Of a stretch of 64,000 bases of DNA, positions 38,144 through 49,264 are shown piece after piece. Below the pieces are notes generated by a model. It was not told the DNA's origin. It did no database searches and saw nothing but the letters and a program-made list of their open reading frames with translations. The position numbers and the translations under genes are program-made. The stretch comes from Vitis vinifera (Eukaryota; Streptophyta; Magnoliopsida; Vitales; Vitaceae). Location: NCBI RefSeq assembly GCF_030704535.1, contig NC_081821.1, positions 9,191,001-9,255,000 on the forward strand, given 5' to 3'. Each line of letters opens with the position of its first letter. Within the stretch, counting starts at the first letter, position 1.

Positions 38144-39700
38144 TAGCTCCAACTCCCTCTCCCATTAGCATTGATGTGGGTTGGTTGCCTGTAGGCCCTG
38201 CGGTAATGCTGACTATTTTCAGATGTAAGACTGCAACACCCTGGTCATTTGAGGAGTATATTCAACTGTTTTGGAATCCAGGGTCAAAGATATGTTACAT
38301 GAATTTATAGATGGCTGCATTTTTGTCAGTGAAGTCAGTATTATAAGCAATAATGATTGTTGAACTCATAATGTACTCAGCTTGTGTCCATGGTAGATTT
38401 TTTGGAACATTGACATGGATTACATGTGGAGAACTCTTGTGAGAATATCCCAATATGTTATTATAGATCTTTGCATTATGTTCACAACCTACATGATCTC
38501 CAATATCCATTGCACCTCATACAGGGTTTCATGCTCTCATTCTCTTTGCTGAATTCAACAACTACCTGGATTTGAATGCAGGATTCATGTGGAATTTGAC
38601 CATAATAATTGGATACATGTGGGGTTCACCCCTAAGCCATTTTATGAGTTATAGGATTAAGACAGGCAATTATCTATGATTCGATTCTTTAATCATGGCT
38701 TGAATACGACATGAGCCATGATTAAAACCTTGAACCAATGTTGTTGTGTCTATGGGAAGCATGAGCCTTGACTACAATGAAAATGGGAAATTTTCCTGGT
38801 TCATAGCCCATATGAAAAAAAGTGGGTAAATTTTCATTTTTCTCGATTGAGAAAGAGTAATATCATGTGAATGAGTCAGATCAGTTCAAAATGGAGTAGT
38901 GCTCTTGCTATGTCAATGGCTCAAATCAGTTATTGAATGTGTTCAATATGATTATTTTGTAAAAGGGGTAACTAAAATTTTTCTTAAATCAAAGAGTAAG
39001 GTTACGAGTTTTCGATAAAATATGATATATAAATTTTTTTTTATCAGAGTATATAAAAACGATCTAAGATAATACCATTGTCTCTCCAACATCAAAATTC
39101 TAAATAAACCCCTAACAGAGAATAAAATTAATTCATAGTTACAATTTAAAATTTTAAACACATGAGAAGAAGTATGTGGCAATAAAGGAAGATGATGGAC
39201 AAACCCCATATATTGAGAAAAGAAAGGTAGGAAGGTTGGGGGGAGGGGTGGTGAAGAAAGTGGGTGTTGGAGGACCCCCATGAAATTTCTTTTTGTTGGT
39301 GATGATGTGTGTTGGGACACCATGGGACAACCTTAACTTCTTCCCCATATACCACACCCTCATGTGGATGATGTAGCTGACAAGCCACCAGAAGGTGACC
39401 TTACCTAACTCTCAACTTCCCCACACCCCCTGCCCTCCTCCCACAGGTAATCCAATTATTCTTCATATAACCAATCACAACAATCCAAATTCACCCACCC
39501 ACCAAAAAGTAAAATTCACTGTTGAGATCGAAAGCTCACACCCAAAAACGTTACAAGAATGAAAAAAATAATAATTAAAAAAAAGAAAAGAAAAGTCAAA
39601 ACACTACCCCAAATGGATCAGTCAACACTCACTTCAGTCTAGTCACATTCTATTTTTTCCCTCACTCACCTCACCCGCGGGTGGATTTATAGCTGCTCTG
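38144..39700. other. uL29m 3' flank and SUO-like upstream region
   Basis: The 3' UTR of uL29m is followed by AT-rich DNA. From about 39150 to 39700 the sequence is pyrimidine/purine skewed and ends in a probable TATA box (GGATTTATAGC, about 39683), consistent with the SUO-like promoter. Minus-strand open frames here have no recognisable domain. Confidence 0.5.
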
Positions 39701-39714
39701 CCCGAACTACCCGA

Positions 39715-40143
39715 TCTGCCCATCTGCCCGTCTCTCTCTCCTCTACCAAGTACCAAGTACGCCTTTCCCTTTTGCCGCCTGGCTTTCTCTCTCTATATCG
39801 CTCGCACCCTTTTCTCTGTTTTCTCTCTCTAGGTTTTTTGTTTCTCTCTCTCTAGATCGATTCTGCGGAAGGCGGCTTCGAAATCTATGGATCTGGGTTC
39901 GAAGAGGAGTACTAGAATTGATTGTTGAATTAGTTTTTTGTTTTTGGGTTGTTTGTGGTCGGGGTTTTTAGATTTGTCGATGAGGGGGAGATGGTGAAGG
40001 AGGGGTTTTCGGGTGGATCTAGGGTTTCGAGGAATGGGAATTGGTGAATTTTAGGGTTTCGAGGGTGGAATTGAGGCGGGATTGATGGTTGTCGTTGGGG
40101 AAGAAGGTGGGATCGGAGCGGGAACTGGCAAAAATGCAAGGCT
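39715..40143 (+). promoter_or_regulatory. 5' leader of the SUO-like gene with several upstream AUGs
   Basis: Between the likely TATA box (about 39683) and the main ATG lies a CT-rich then G-rich leader of about 430 nt. Upstream ATGs occur at 39887 (13-codon uORF), 39980 (5 codons), 39991 (18 codons) and 40085. The last opens a 45-codon frame ending at 40220-40222, overlapping the main start in another frame. A leader intron removing some of these cannot be excluded. Confidence 0.5.
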
Positions 40144-43100
40144 ATGCATGGGCGGGAAGGTGAGGACAGGAAACGGAGTCGGCACATGTGGTCGGTCCCT
40201 ACTCGTGGCACCGCGTCTGTAGCTGATGATTCTTCGACATCTACAGCTAATTCTTTCTTAAAGGTATTGTTTTTTGGGGTTTTGGTTGATTTGCTGTTTG
40301 GCGGATGCGGAGGCGTGGGTGTCTTTGTATTGGTGTGTCTGAGGCGCGAATTAGTGAATAAACGAGCCCAATTTTTGAGAATTGTTGTATCCAGTTGGTT
40401 TGTTTGGTATATAATTCAGGAAAGGTCAATCTTTAGTTGTTATTTTGATTGAGGAAATGAACCCTATTTCCGAGAATTGTGTGTTATTTGTTTGATTAAC
40501 ATGGAGTTTGAACTATACTTGTATGTTTTGGTTGGTATCTTTGTGACAAATAAATCAAACATGTTAGGTCCACCAATTTTATGAGGGAGACACTGATTTT
40601 GTATTTGTAGATTCAGTGATTGTTTGAGGCTTATGTAAGCTGTGGAAAGGGCATTTTGAGCGTTGCTAAATTTTGTCACTGGATTTAGATTATGGAGCAA
40701 GTTTGATAATTAAGGTTTGAGAGGTAAGATGTTCTTTTTTGCGGTTGGATGCATTCGTAAGGGCCCTGAGATTTTGGGAAACCTTTGAATTTTATGACTT
40801 TCTGGTTGGTTGATGTTTTTAGATGTTGGGAGTTGCCCAAATTATTATACACTCAGGAAAAACACAAACGATATAGATTTTAGATTTTAAACTCTGGTTG
40901 GTTGCTTTCCCAACCGTAATCTATGTTGTGGGCAATAATCAATGTCATGTATGGATGGTTTATATTCAGCTGGATTAGTAGAGAGGCTTACAAATTGCAT
41001 ATAGGCAAGTGGTGTTTCTCTCCTGTGCTGAATGTGTTGAAACATGAATATTCTGACTTGTGGCATGATGTTGATTATAGTAAACGACAGGAACGGTTAT
41101 TCATTGTGGAATATTTGCTGTCTTCCCTTTTCCTGAGCAGTTCAGTGGTAATTTTGCTATGCCAAAAGGGGAATCCGCCTTTACATTATACGTCAGATGA
41201 TTTATTGATGTTGGAGTACCCTTTTCTTTCCTTTTGTCAGTCAATGGATGCTGCAGTTCAGTTGATACTTTGGTGAACCCAACTAAGGTTTTTGTTAAGT
41301 TGGATTTTAATATCAAATGGAGTACAAGGCTGCATTTTGAGTTCTTACATCAAAATATGCTTTAGTTATCTTTTAGTAACTCGAACCACATTGAGAATTT
41401 TTATGTGATTTTTAAATATGTGCTTAGTTTTGACTTGGAAAACAGTTTTCCTTTTGAAAACCAGAAGAAATGGAAATGGCATGAATGCATTTTGAACTTC
41501 ATTATTGGAAATTTTATGAAACTTTCAGAAAATTACATCTGAAGTTGTTTGCATGTTTTCATTTTGGAATTTTTATTTAGGGTTACTAATCTGCATTTTT
41601 TTGACAAAAAAATTCATTTGCCTTTTTCAAAATTTTGAACAAAAACCAAAAGTTTTGTTGCGTCCAATGGTCTATAAGATAAACTGGTATGAAGTAGAAA
41701 TGGTTAAGGTACCTTTTCAGTCCGATCCTATTATGTTTCTGAGTATGGGTGGTGATGTCACTTTCTCATCTAAGCTAATATGGAGTCCAAAGGCACCTCT
41801 AATGTTGGTATTTTTTTCTTTATTTTATTTATTTTTAAACAATGGCATGGGAGAAAATAGTCACTATGGATAATCTCATGGGAAGAGGATGTTAGCTAGT
41901 CAACAGGTGCTGCCTATGTAAGCATAATTTTGAGTTTGCTGATCAGGCCTTATCCATTGTGATTTGGTATGTGGAATGTGGGCTTTGGTTTTTTCTCTAG
42001 CAGGAGTGTCTTGGGTTCTACTAACTTCAGTTAGAGAAGCATTGCTTAGCTTGGAAGGCACCTTTCTGGGTGCTCAATGTAGGATGGTTCTGAAGCTGAT
42101 CTAGACTTGTTGCGAATAGTGGATACCAGGACTTTTGAAGGGGTGGAATGTAATGGTCTAGCTGTAAAATAAGGTTTCTTAAGGACCTTGTTTGTGGGTT
42201 GGAGTGTGTGTGTGTGTGTGTTTTGGGGGGAGGGGTTGTGTTTGGTTTTTGCATTTTGTTGATAGATTGGGCATTGGTTATAAATTGTTGGGGCTTTGTG
42301 TTCGTTTTTGCCCTTTTCTCTAGGTGTGGTTCATATACATCTTGTATACATGATTCCCCAGGAAAAGACAAGGTTTCATTATATCTATTTAGGGTTTCAA
42401 GATCTATAGTTTGACAGGAATGGTATCATCTGGTTGAGATTTGTGGGGTATAATTTTTTATATTTGAAGGTTATAAATAGGTGATATCTGTTTAATAGAA
42501 AGAAATTGAACAAAATAATGGGAAGTATTGGGTATAAAGACAAAATTGATATTGAAAAACAGGGAACTACCCATGAGGTCCACTTGAAATTGGGAAGCAA
42601 GTTTTTTGCGAGAAACATGAGCATATGAACTCATGAACATAAGTGGCAGTGACATTTGGTTGTAAACTTGAGGTCCCAAATTGGAGCCTCCCTAGTATTT
42701 GAACCATATATAGGGTAGAGAGGGGAGTCCGTGATACTTGGGTTTTCTTCATTGGCAGGGAAAATAAATGTTTTGTTGCTCGGGGTGGATTTTTCATTAC
42801 TAAAAAAATTCCCTATATAAATTTGAAGTCAATAGGCAGTGGCGGAGCCAGAAAATGACTTGAGGGGGGCAAATCTAGCTATTAATTTTATGTTTTGGGG
42901 GGGGGGGGGGAGATGGGGGGCAAAAATTGAACAAAATGTGTGTGTAGTCTAGTAGTAACAATAGACTCTTTACATATTCACTGGAAGGGGTTCAAATCCC
43001 CCTCTATTTAATTTATTTATTTTTTTAAATTTCAGGGGGGCATGGATTGGATCCACCCCTGTCAATAGGGATGCTGCTTTAGAAGCATCTAGTTTTAAGT

Positions 43101-46100
43101 TTATAATATTGAGTGTGTTATGCAACATTCTATCTTTTGTTATATTATTTTTGCCTTAGGACAATTTTTTATTAGAGCTCATATTTATTTGGAGCAATGT
43201 TTATTTTTATCTAAATGGAACTTAAATAATCGCTCATGGAACAAAGCATGCATGGTGCTCATTGAAAAAAACATGGTAACGACTATTGCATAGCTGGTCT
43301 TTATGACAGGTCATTAATGTATTCCTTTTTAAAGTCCATCGAGGTTATTTTGGTGGGTTCCAATGCCATACTAAGAAAACTTTGGTAATACCCTTGTTGC
43401 ATGTGGCTGCACAATGTTGTTGCATCGTTAGCAAATGAGCTGTAGAGGTGATCCACCTGGGTAGTCTTCTCTTTTCTTGCTACCAGTCCCAAGCCTGAAT
43501 AGAGGAGTGTAAAACATTACTTGGGCCTGTTTTAGTTGATATTACTTGATCTAGCCATTTAGGAGAACTGGCTATTAAAGATATAAGCTTTAGCTAGTTA
43601 ACTGACTTGATGTATATATTGACTAGATTTTATTATCACCAAAATAGTTCTCAAGAAGATTGTGTATTATTTATTTATTTATCGTGCAAAACTTGAATTG
43701 CTGCCATATTTCCTGCTCAAAATGAAGATTACATCTTTAAAATTCTAATCACTTTCTGGTAGATGTCGGTCGAAAACAATGCTACATGTGCACTGTAATG
43801 TAGTGTCTAGTTTTTCATGGCCCTTCTCTTGCTGCTACATGGGGCACACCAAATCTTGACCTCCTAGTGTCTGGTAGTATAATAGGTTTATTTCTGTGAG
43901 GCAAAGAGTCATATTTTTGTTAATAGTTAAAAAGTTTTATGAATAAAGTGGGGTTGTTTAGATCAGGGCCATCAGACTCAAGTTGAAGCCATGCTCATGG
44001 TGGTAAGTTTTTCTGTAACCTATCATTTAATGGAAAATTTTGAATGAATCATTTATAAGTTACATTTTGAAAAAGAAAGAATGTGGCTAGTTGGTAACGT
44101 TTAGGAACTCTTCAGTCTAAGTGCTCTTAATGTTTTTCATTTTTAAAGGTCATTATCATTAACCAACATATTGACTATGTAGAAAAATTATATTTAATGT
44201 TAGATCTATTAATGATATCCAATTATCTCAAAGATAATTTCCATTTATGTTTTTTTAAAAGTTTGGATCACAATTGTTGAAACGCTGTTGTCTTGTTTTG
44301 CATCTTTATATAGTTTTGGTTATTTTATTTTCATGTAAACTTCTATTGCTTTGCAGGATGGTCGCAACATTAGTGTTGGTGACTGTGCTCTTTTCAAACC
44401 GTCCCAGGATTCCCCACCTTTCATTGGAATAATCCGTTGGTTAACATCAAGTAAGAATAATATAAGGTTAGGTGTGAATTGGCTTTATCGACCTTCTGAA
44501 GTAAAGCTTGGCAAAGGCATCCTGCTGGAAGCTGCGCCAAACGAAGTTTTCTATACCTTTCATAAGGATGAGATTCCTGCTGCATCATTACTCCATCCGT
44601 GTAAAGTCGCATTCCTTCCTAAAGGTGATGAACTTCCTTCGGGAATATCCTCGTTTGTGTGCAGGCGGGTTTTTGACGTTGCAAACAAGTGTTTATGGTG
44701 GTTAACTGATCAAGATTATATTAATGTGAGTTTTAGTTGCCCTTTCACACGTAGCATTCTGCTCTATTATTTATTTATTTTTAGGAGGGGGATAATTCAT
44801 ATTTCATCTTTTCTGCAGGAGCGACAGGAAGAAGTAGATAAGTTATTATATAAAACGCGAATAGAAATGCATGCAACAGTGCAGCCAGGTGGTCGTTCTC
44901 CAAAACCAATGAGTGGTCCAACATCAACATCGCAAATAAAACCTGGTTCTGATAGTAGTACTCAAAACTGTGCCACTTCCTTGCCTTCCCAAGTTAAGGG
45001 AAAGAAAAGGGAGCGAGGAGATCAGGGCTCTGAGCCCATTAAACGTGAGCGCCCTTCAAAAACTGATGATGGGGATTCTGGTCACTCTAGACCAGAGAGC
45101 GTTTGGAAATCTGAGATTGCTAAAATTACAGAAAGGGGAGGGCTTGTTGATTCAGAAGGGGTTGAGAGACTTGTGCAACTCATGCAGCCTGAGAGAGCTG
45201 AGAAGAAAATAGACTTGATTGGCCGTTCAATTCTTGCAGGTGTTATAGCTGCCACAGAGAAGTATGATTGCCTTGGTCGATTTGTCCAGCTCAGGGGCTT
45301 GCCTGTATTGGATGAATGGCTCCAAGAGGCACATAAAGGAAAGATTGGTGATGGTAGTAGCCCCAAGGACAGTGATAAATCTGTTGAGGAATTCCTATTG
45401 GTTTTACTTCGTGCACTCGATAAGCTGCCTGTGAATCTTCAAGCCCTTCAAATGTGTAACATTGGCAAATCTGTTAATCATTTACGTAGTCATAAAAACT
45501 TAGAAATTCAGAAAAAAGCAAGGAGTTTAGTTGATACATGGAAGAAACGTGTTGAGGCAGAAATGAATATTAATGATGCGAAGTCTGGTTCAAGTCAGGC
45601 TGTTGCATGGTCTTCGAGGCCACGTCTTTCTGAAGTTTCTCATGGTGGGAACAGACACTCTGGAGGCTCCTCTGAGATTGCCATGAAGAGCTCAGTCACA
45701 CAGCTTTCTTCATCTAAAACAGCTCCAGTTAAGCTTGTACAGGGGGAAATTGCCAAGTCTGGGTCTGCATCCCAGGGATTTACAAAATCAGCAACATCAC
45801 CTGCATCAGTGAGTACTAGCTTAAAGGATGGTCAAACCCGCGTTGCTGGTGCTGGTAATGCCTCTGATCCTCCTCTAACGACAGTAAGGGATGAGAAAAG
45901 CAGCAGTTCTAGTCAATCTCATAACAATAGTCAGTCTTGTTCGAGTGACCATGCCAAAACTGTGGGTTTCTCAGGGAAGGAAGATGCTAGGAGCTCGACA
46001 GCTATGTCAATGAGTGTGAGCAAGACCTCTGGTGGTGCTTCACGGCATCGGAAATCAGTCAATGGCTATCCAGGGCCTGCTGTGTCTGGAGTGCAAAGGG

Positions 46101-49100
46101 AAACCGGTTCAAGTAGAAGTTCTTCCTTTCAAAGAAATCCTGCCTCAGAAAAAGTATCACAGTCTGGATTGACATGCGATAAGGCTTTTGATGTCCCCAC
46201 TGTTGAGGGAAACAGTCACAAACTGATTGTCAAGATCCCCAATCGAGGCCGCAGTCCTGCACAAAGTGCGAGTGGTGGATCTTTTGAAGATCCTTCCATG
46301 GTGAACAGTCAGGCGTCTTCTCCCGTGCTTTCAGGGAAGCATGATCAATCTGACCGTAATCTGAAGGAAAAGAGTGATGTTTATCGAGCTAATAATACTT
46401 CGGATGTGAATACTGAGTCATGGCAAAGCAATGATTTCAAAGATGCAATGACTGGGTCTGATGAAGGTGATGGATCACCTGCTACTCTTCCTGATGAAGA
46501 GCGCTCCAGGACTGGTGATGACACTAGGAAAATCAAAACTGCCTCGTCATCATCAGGAATTGAACCCAAGTCAGGGAAATTGGTTGAGGCTTCTTTCACC
46601 TCCATGAATGCTTTAATTGAAAGTTGTGTCAAGTGTGAGGCTAATGCATCTGTTTCAGTTGTTGATGATGTCGGAATGAATCTGCTTGCTAGTGTGGCTG
46701 CCGGAGAAATGGCCAAACGAGAGTCAGTTTCACCTGCTGATTCTCCACTAAGAAATACTGCTGTTATTGAAGATTCTTCTGCAGGCAATGATGCGAAATC
46801 AAAACCAACAGGAGATGACATCTTGAGAGAACAAAGTCAGTCTAACTACGGTCCCACCGGTGATACTGAGAAGCAGGGTTTTTGGGCTAAGGATGGATTG
46901 CATCATTTACCTAAACATGCATTGACTAACAGAGAGAACAATGAACATATTAATTCTACCAGTATTGATTTAGTAAGAACTTCAGAGCTGTGTTCAGAAA
47001 TCAACAGAAAATCAGATGAAACAGTGGTTGGTGCTTCTGTGACTGCATCCCCTGTGAGCACAACAGAAAAAGGCAGTGATGATGAACAAGGGAAACAACT
47101 TCATGAGAAGAAGGCAGCTGTTGATGGAGTAAATGTTGATGGTATTCCAGATACTAAACCAAAGGTGAGCAGTTCTTCATTGGCTGAAGATAAAGTCAAT
47201 GATGTCCTTCCCTGTGTAGAATTGAAGGAAGAACAGTCATCATATGCATCATTAGAACCTGATGGTGAAAAGAATAATGTTAATGAAGGTTTGAATACAG
47301 AGCAAAAGCCACCAGCTTCCATGATACCTTCGGACTTTGTGAAAGGAACTGAAAAGGAAGTGCCACTTCCTTCTGGTTCAGGTAAAGATTTGGTCCCAGA
47401 AAATGTTGATCAAATGAAGGCTGAAAAGGCTGATGAAATTTGTGTCTCAAATCATGCTAATCAGATGGAAGAACAGAGAATTGAGCCAAAAAATCATGCT
47501 TCAACTGCTGCTGAGGATCGAGTTGTGGCTGGTTTGTATTCAGTAGCAACTGATCACAAGAGGGAACTTATGGAAGAGAATTTAGGAAATAAAGAGGTTC
47601 TTGAGAACTGTTCTAGTGGGCAAGCTCCTTACAAACAATCACCCACATTTCCTGTGTTAGAAGTGGAACAGCTTGTAAGGCCTAGAGGATCCAAGTTGCC
47701 AGGTGATGAAGCGGATGAAACAGAGGAATGTGCTTCCACCACTGCAGATGCTTCTTCCTTTTCAGCTACAGGGGGATCAGATGTGGATGGAAAACTGGAA
47801 TTTGATTTGAATGAAGGTTTTAATGCAGATGATGGGAAATTTGGGGAACCAGTAAATGTAGGTACACCTGGATGTTCAGCCGCTGTTCATTTAATTAGCC
47901 CATTGCCTTTTCCTGTTTCATCAATGTCCAGTGGGCTTCCAGCTTCAATTACAGTGACTGCTGCTGCTAAAGGGCCTTTTGTTCCTCCTGATGATCTATT
48001 AAGGAGTAAAGGGGAACTTGGGTGGAAAGGATCCGCTGCTACTAGTGCTTTCCGACCAGCTGAACCAAGAAAGACACTTGAGATGCCATTGAATGCACTG
48101 AATGTTCCATCTGACGCTACCAGTGGTAAACAAAATCGTCCTTTGTTGGATTTTGACCTGAATATGCCCGATGAAAGAATTCTCGAGGACATGACTTCTC
48201 GAAGCTCTGCTCAGGAGACAAGCTCTACATGTGATCTTGTTAGTAGTCGTGATTTGGCACATGACAGACCTATGGGTTCTGCACCCATTCGTTGCTCTGG
48301 GGGCCTTGATCTTGATCTGAACCAAAGTGATGAAGTGACTGATATGGGGCAGCACTCAGCAAGCAACTCTCATAGATTGGTGGTCCCCCTTCTGCCAGTT
48401 AAATCTTCTTCATCTGTTGGATTTCCTAATGGTGAGGTGGTTGTCCGAAGAGACTTTGATTTGAACAATGGACCTGTTCTTGATGAGGTAAGTGCTGAAC
48501 CATCATCTTTTAGCCAACATGCCCGAAGCAGCATGGCATCCCAGCCACCTGTTGCTTGCCTTAGAATGAACAATACAGACATAGGGAACTTCTCATCTTG
48601 GTTTCCTCCGGCAAACAATTATTCAGCTGTCACAATTCCATCCATCATGCCTGATAGGGAACAACCATTTCCAATTGTTGCAACTAATGGGCCACAAAGG
48701 ATAATGGGTCTTTCGACTGGTGGAACCCCATTTAATCCTGATGTCTACAGGGGCCCTGTATTGTCATCTTCTCCTGCAGTTCCCTTCCCCTCAACCCCAT
48801 TTCAATATCCAGTATTCCCTTTTGGGACCAATTTTCCCCTGCCACCAGCTACTTTTTCAGGCAGTTCAACTTCTTTTACAGATTCCTCATCTGCTGGGAG
48901 GCTTTGCTTCCCTGCTGTAAATTCCCAGTTAATTGGACCAGCTGGTACAGTTCCGTCACATTACCCCAGGCCTTATGTGGTGAACCTTTCAGATGGCAGC
49001 AACAGTGGTGGTCTTGAGAGCAATAGGAGATGGGGAAGGCAGGGCCTAGACCTCAATGCAGGCCCTGGAGGTCCAGAAATTGATGGGAGAGAGGAGTCCG

Positions 49101-49264
49101 TGGTTTCCCTTGCATCAAGGCAACTCTCTGTTGCCAGTTCACAGGCCCTAGCAGGGGAGCAAGCAAGGATGTACCATGCGGCTGGTGGTGTTTTGAAGAG
49201 GAAGGAGCCTGAGGGAGGATGGGATACAGAAAGGTTTAGTTACAAGCAATCCTCATGGCAGTAA
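40144..49264 (+). CDS. SUO: SUO-like BAH and TFIIS N-terminal domain GW protein, 1644 aa
   Basis: Exons 40144-40263, 44357-44725 and 44819-49264; phases are 0 throughout. The start MHGREGEDRKRSRHMW is typical of the family. A BAH domain spans about residues 45-170 (ISVGDCALFKPS, FIGIIRWL, EVFYTFHKDEIPAASLLHPCKVAFLP). Basic NLS-like KGKKRERGD..KRERPSK lies near 222-245, and a TFIIS N-terminal helical bundle near 262-413. A long Ser-rich disordered region follows. Two GW motifs (LGWKGS near 1230, GGWDTE near 1629) match the two C-terminal GW repeats of Arabidopsis SUO, which acts in miRNA-mediated translational repression and phase change. Five DLN motifs lie between about 1157 and 1580. Length is close to Arabidopsis (about 1.6 kb aa). 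Orthology to SUO versus its tandem paralogue is unresolved. Confidence 0.93.
40264..44356 (+). other. Intron 1 of the SUO-like gene, 4.1 kb
   Basis: Bounded by TTAAAG/GTATTG and TTTGCAG/GATGG. It contains the hAT-type MITE at 42837-43061 and a (TG)n run near 42205-42220. No other gene or RNA feature is visible. Confidence 0.75.
42837..43061. mobile_element. hAT-type MITE, 225 bp, 8-bp TSD TCAATAGG
   Basis: Ends CAGTGGCGGAGCCAG and, on the other strand, CAGGGGTGGATCCAA are imperfect inverted repeats (12 of 15). Perfect 8-bp direct repeats TCAATAGG flank it at 42829-42836 and 43062-43069; 8-bp duplications and CAG ends are hallmarks of hAT transposons. No transposase is encoded. Inside are a G14 tract (42897-42910) and GGTTCAAATCC, which looks like an RNA polymerase III B box. 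Confidence 0.9.
44726..44818 (+). other. 93-bp stop-free in-frame intron in the SUO BAH region
   Basis: A GT-AG intron (AAT/GTGAGT to CTGCAG/GAGCG) whose length is a multiple of three and which has no in-frame stop. Its removal is supported by the hydrophobic, non-conserved 31-residue insert it would encode (LLYYLFIF core). If retained, translation would continue through it. Confidence 0.8.

Noticed and set aside
40923..41276. A 117-codon open frame in SUO intron 1
   Set aside because: No domain and no splice signals joining it in phase to the flanking coding exons.
42990..43010. tRNA gene suggested by GGTTCAAATCC
   Set aside because: No cloverleaf, anticodon arm or acceptor stem can be formed; the motif lies inside an hAT-type MITE.
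44726..44818. Reading the SUO-like exon as one continuous coding exon from 44357
   Set aside because: The 31 residues are hydrophobic and non-conserved, and bounded by good GT-AG sites; treated as an intron that happens to be open.
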